Shown here: positions 62,286-64,000 of the stretch, piece by piece
Layout of the letters: every line of letters begins with the position of its first letter
Position numbering within the stretch: position 1 is the stretch's first letter
Translations under genes and position numbers: made by a program
The notes under the pieces: generated by a model
The model's input: only the letters and a program-made list of their open reading frames with translations
Told to the model about the DNA's origin: nothing
Database searches by the model: none
NCBI RefSeq assembly: GCF_029697505.1
Contig: NZ_JARJEF010000005.1
Coordinates: 186,001-250,000 of the forward strand
Reading direction: 5' to 3'
DNA length: 64,000 bases
DNA from: Pseudophaeobacter profundi
Lineage (GTDB): Bacteria; Pseudomonadota; Alphaproteobacteria; Rhodobacterales; Rhodobacteraceae

Positions 62286-62795
62286 ATGAAAGATTGGGCC
62301 ACCACCAGCCGGAACTTCGGGGGGCTACCGCCATACAGACGCATGCGCCATGAACTTCGCGCCAAGCTACTAGATTACGCATTCACCCACTTCATCACCC
62401 TAGCATCTAACTATCAGTCGCTGAGCTATCCGCGCATGCGCGCTTTGCTTAAAGAGTGGGATGCGCGCGTGAACCGTGAAATTAACGGCCCCAAGTGGGC
62501 CAAGCGGCCGGACGAGCGGCTGGTCTGGTTCGCATTCCCGGAAAAGATGGACGTGAACCCCCACTGGCACGTGATCGCCGAAGTGGATCCCTGTATCACT
62601 TCTTCCACTCGTGCCGAACGGACGCGTCGATTGCCCGAGATCGGGCACATTCACTGGCAGAGTTTGGTTCCACAGGGATCTTTTGACTGCCAGAGCGTTG
62701 AATCTCCGGGAGTTATCGAGTATATTACCAAAGTGAGCGCCGAGGAGACGCACTTCGAGAAATTCGTCGTGTTCCGGGAATTCATTAACATCTAG
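62286..62795 (+). CDS. Small HUH-endonuclease (Rep-like) protein
   Basis: 169 residues. Three motifs fit the HUH endonucleases that nick single-stranded DNA: motif I THFITLA (34-40), motif II His93-Trp-His95 in NPHWHVIAEV, and motif III Tyr146-Ile-Thr-Lys149 in GVIEYITKV (Tyr plus Lys, as in Rep proteins). Spacing is as in compact Rep/TnpA-type domains. AGGAA lies nine bases before the ATG. No helicase domain follows. Whether it is a replication initiator or a domesticated transposase-like enzyme is open. Confidence 0.6.
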   Translation: MKDWATTSRNFGGLPPYRRMRHELRAKLLDYAFTHFITLASNYQSLSYPRMRALLKEWDARVNREINGPKWAKRPDERLVWFAFPEKMDVNPHWHVIAEVDPCITSSTRAERTRRLPEIGHIHWQSLVPQGSFDCQSVESPGVIEYITKVSAEETHFEKFVVFREFINI

Positions 62796-63323
62796 GTGAC
62801 CGCCAGAGGCCTGTCTGCAACGCTACAGGTGATCAGCAACTTCCTTTACAGGCTTACTCCTGCACGGCCTTCAATCTGGCCGTAATGGCTTTCTATGGCC
62901 CAAAGGAAACATCATCGACCACCCCCACATAACAATAGATAAATTACAAGACTTGGCTGAGCGCCGACCGTAGGGAGGTGCTCCTCGGACTGAGAGAAGC
63001 CGAAGGCTGAGCGAGGGAGAAGGCTTATTAACTACCCAAGCCGAGACGGGCTTACTCCTTGATGTGCGCTAACGTCACAAAATCAGCCCCGGAACGCATG
63101 CAGTTCACGCATGCTGATATCCATAATATGACATAGGCCGACGGCTGGGTCTGCTCTTCGCGGAAAAACGGTTTTTGCATCTTCCGTTTCCTTGTTTGGA
63201 GAGCAGGCAAACTTTATTACACCAGCTTTTCGCGGGGCACGTCACCTCTTGTAAACATTGCACATTCAAGTCCTCACGATAAGGTGTCCTGAAACAAAGG
63301 AATTTTGTTAGAGAGGCTTGAGC
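62796..63323. other. Gene-free part between the HUH-like and PLD-helicase genes
   Basis: About 530 bases. It includes a GGCTGAGCG pair (62957 and 63006 areas) separated by a purine-rich GAGAGAAGCCGAAGG stretch, and an otherwise featureless AT-richer part. A minus frame 63105-63374 is not supported and overlaps the next gene. Likely holds the promoter of the gene at 63324. Confidence 0.4.
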
Positions 63324-64000
63324 TTGCGGATCATCGATAACACGACCACTCTTCTTGGCGACGACTTGAAGCAAGAGCTCTCCCAGGGAGCAAAATTGCG
63401 GGTGGCTGCAGGATGTTTTTCCATCTACGCCTTTGACGCTTTGAAGGCAGAATTGGAAGATCTGGCTGAATTCGAGTTCATCTTCACATCGCCCTCATTT
63501 CTGCCTACCGGTGCGATCGATAAAATCAAGAAAGAAAAGCGCGAATTTTTTATTCCGAAAACGGAGGCATCCGGTGCCCTGTCTGGCAGTGAATTTGAAA
63601 TTCAACTTCGCAACAAAATGACCCAACGCGCCGTCGCCCGAGAATGTGCAAATTGGATTCGCCGCAAGGCTAACTTCAAGTCCAACTCCACACCCGCACC
63701 TATGCAACAGTTTGCTCATGTCGACAGGCAGAAGAACGGAGTTGCCTATATGCCCCTGTCCGGTTTCACAGCTGTGGACCTCGGGTATCAGCAAGGTGAT
63801 GCGATTTCTAATTATACCCAAGTGATGGATGAACCGCAGTTCGCCCAGAAATATCTAAGCCTTTTTGATCAAATTTGGAGCGACGAAGAAAAGGTCAAGA
63901 ACGTCACGGACGAAGTGCTCGAGCATATCGAAGCTGTTTATCAGGAGAACCCCGCCGAACGTGTATACTTCATGATCCTATTCAACCTATTCAGCGACTT
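63324..64000 (+). CDS. N-terminal part of a PLD-domain (helicase/restriction-type) protein
   Basis: From a TTG at 63324, with GAGAGG eight bases before it, a frame stays open to the right edge (225 codons so far). The start RIIDNTTTLLGDDLKQELSQ, then KLRVAAGCFSIYAFDALKAELEDLAEFEFIFTSPSF is the phospholipase-D-like N-terminal domain seen in large helicases linked to restriction and defence modules. The rest contains VAYMPLSGFTAVDLGY. The helicase part lies outside the window, so the assignment is a family inference from this domain. The next genes should show a methyltransferase if it is a restriction-like system. Confidence 0.6.
   Translation, partial: MRIIDNTTTLLGDDLKQELSQGAKLRVAAGCFSIYAFDALKAELEDLAEFEFIFTSPSFLPTGAIDKIKKEKREFFIPKTEASGALSGSEFEIQLRNKMTQRAVARECANWIRRKANFKSNSTPAPMQQFAHVDRQKNGVAYMPLSGFTAVDLGYQQGDAISNYTQVMDEPQFAQKYLSLFDQIWSDEEKVKNVTDEVLEHIEAVYQENPAERVYFMILFNLFSD

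Overview
The window looks like a chromosomal segment from a marine Rhodobacterales (Roseobacter-group) alphaproteobacterium. The evidence is a GC-rich core with typical family members: an L-malyl-CoA lyase, a COQ9-type protein divergent from rpsU, a FYDLN-acid protein, a DUF1013 regulator, a short SRP RNA, a YbaB-RecR-DnaX neighbourhood, and a tripartite tricarboxylate (TTT) transporter. No assignment was checked against a database. All calls rest on reading motifs, gene order and start signals.

Layout. 1-6.3 kb: an endonuclease/exonuclease/phosphatase gene cut by the left edge, a BLUF photoreceptor behind a LysR regulator, and a divergent tctC-tctB-tctA-argE-like uptake and deacylation operon. 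6.3-12.3 kb: an AraC regulator divergent from a 1311-residue autotransporter with Ig-like and PKD-like repeats, then a decayed AAA ATPase. 12.4-17 kb: tRNA-Ala(GGC), a FYDLN protein, a YgjP-like metalloprotease, a GntR regulator, a GNAT enzyme, accA and a decayed AraC-GyrI regulator. 17-23 kb: a LysE exporter with an Lrp regulator, an Asp/Glu racemase-like gene, malyl-CoA lyase, and a dgcN-dgcA-aminotransferase operon that should feed D-glutamate into metabolism. 23-31.4 kb: small proteins, pyk, rpmI-rplT, and pheS and pheT separated by an AT-richer orphan gene flanked by related GC-rich palindromes. 31.5-46 kb: regulators and metabolic genes (ald with its Lrp regulator, a GMC oxidoreductase, ppk2, MarR, rpsU/COQ9, a quinone oxidoreductase, RNase T2). 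46-56 kb: information processing (DUF1013 regulator, recR, cold-shock protein, YbaB, dnaX), a B12-riboswitch-controlled DUF1636 gene, nudC, a CpdB-like phosphoesterase and the SRP RNA gene.

From about 55.98 kb the character changes. A tyrosine integrase begins just after the SRP RNA gene and is followed by a Cro/CI-like regulator, tiny ORFs, a cluster of inverted iteron-like repeats, a two-gene membrane/ClpP-like protease operon, a small HUH-endonuclease-like protein, and the start of a PLD-plus-helicase type protein that runs off the right edge. I read this as the left part of an integrated mobile or defence island inserted at ffs. It is the most likely place for an undescribed system. The protease pair and the HUH protein next to unusual repeats deserve most attention.

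Two convincing pseudogenes (AAA ATPase, AraC-GyrI) and several palindromic operators are also described. The right boundary of the island and its other attachment site lie outside the window.
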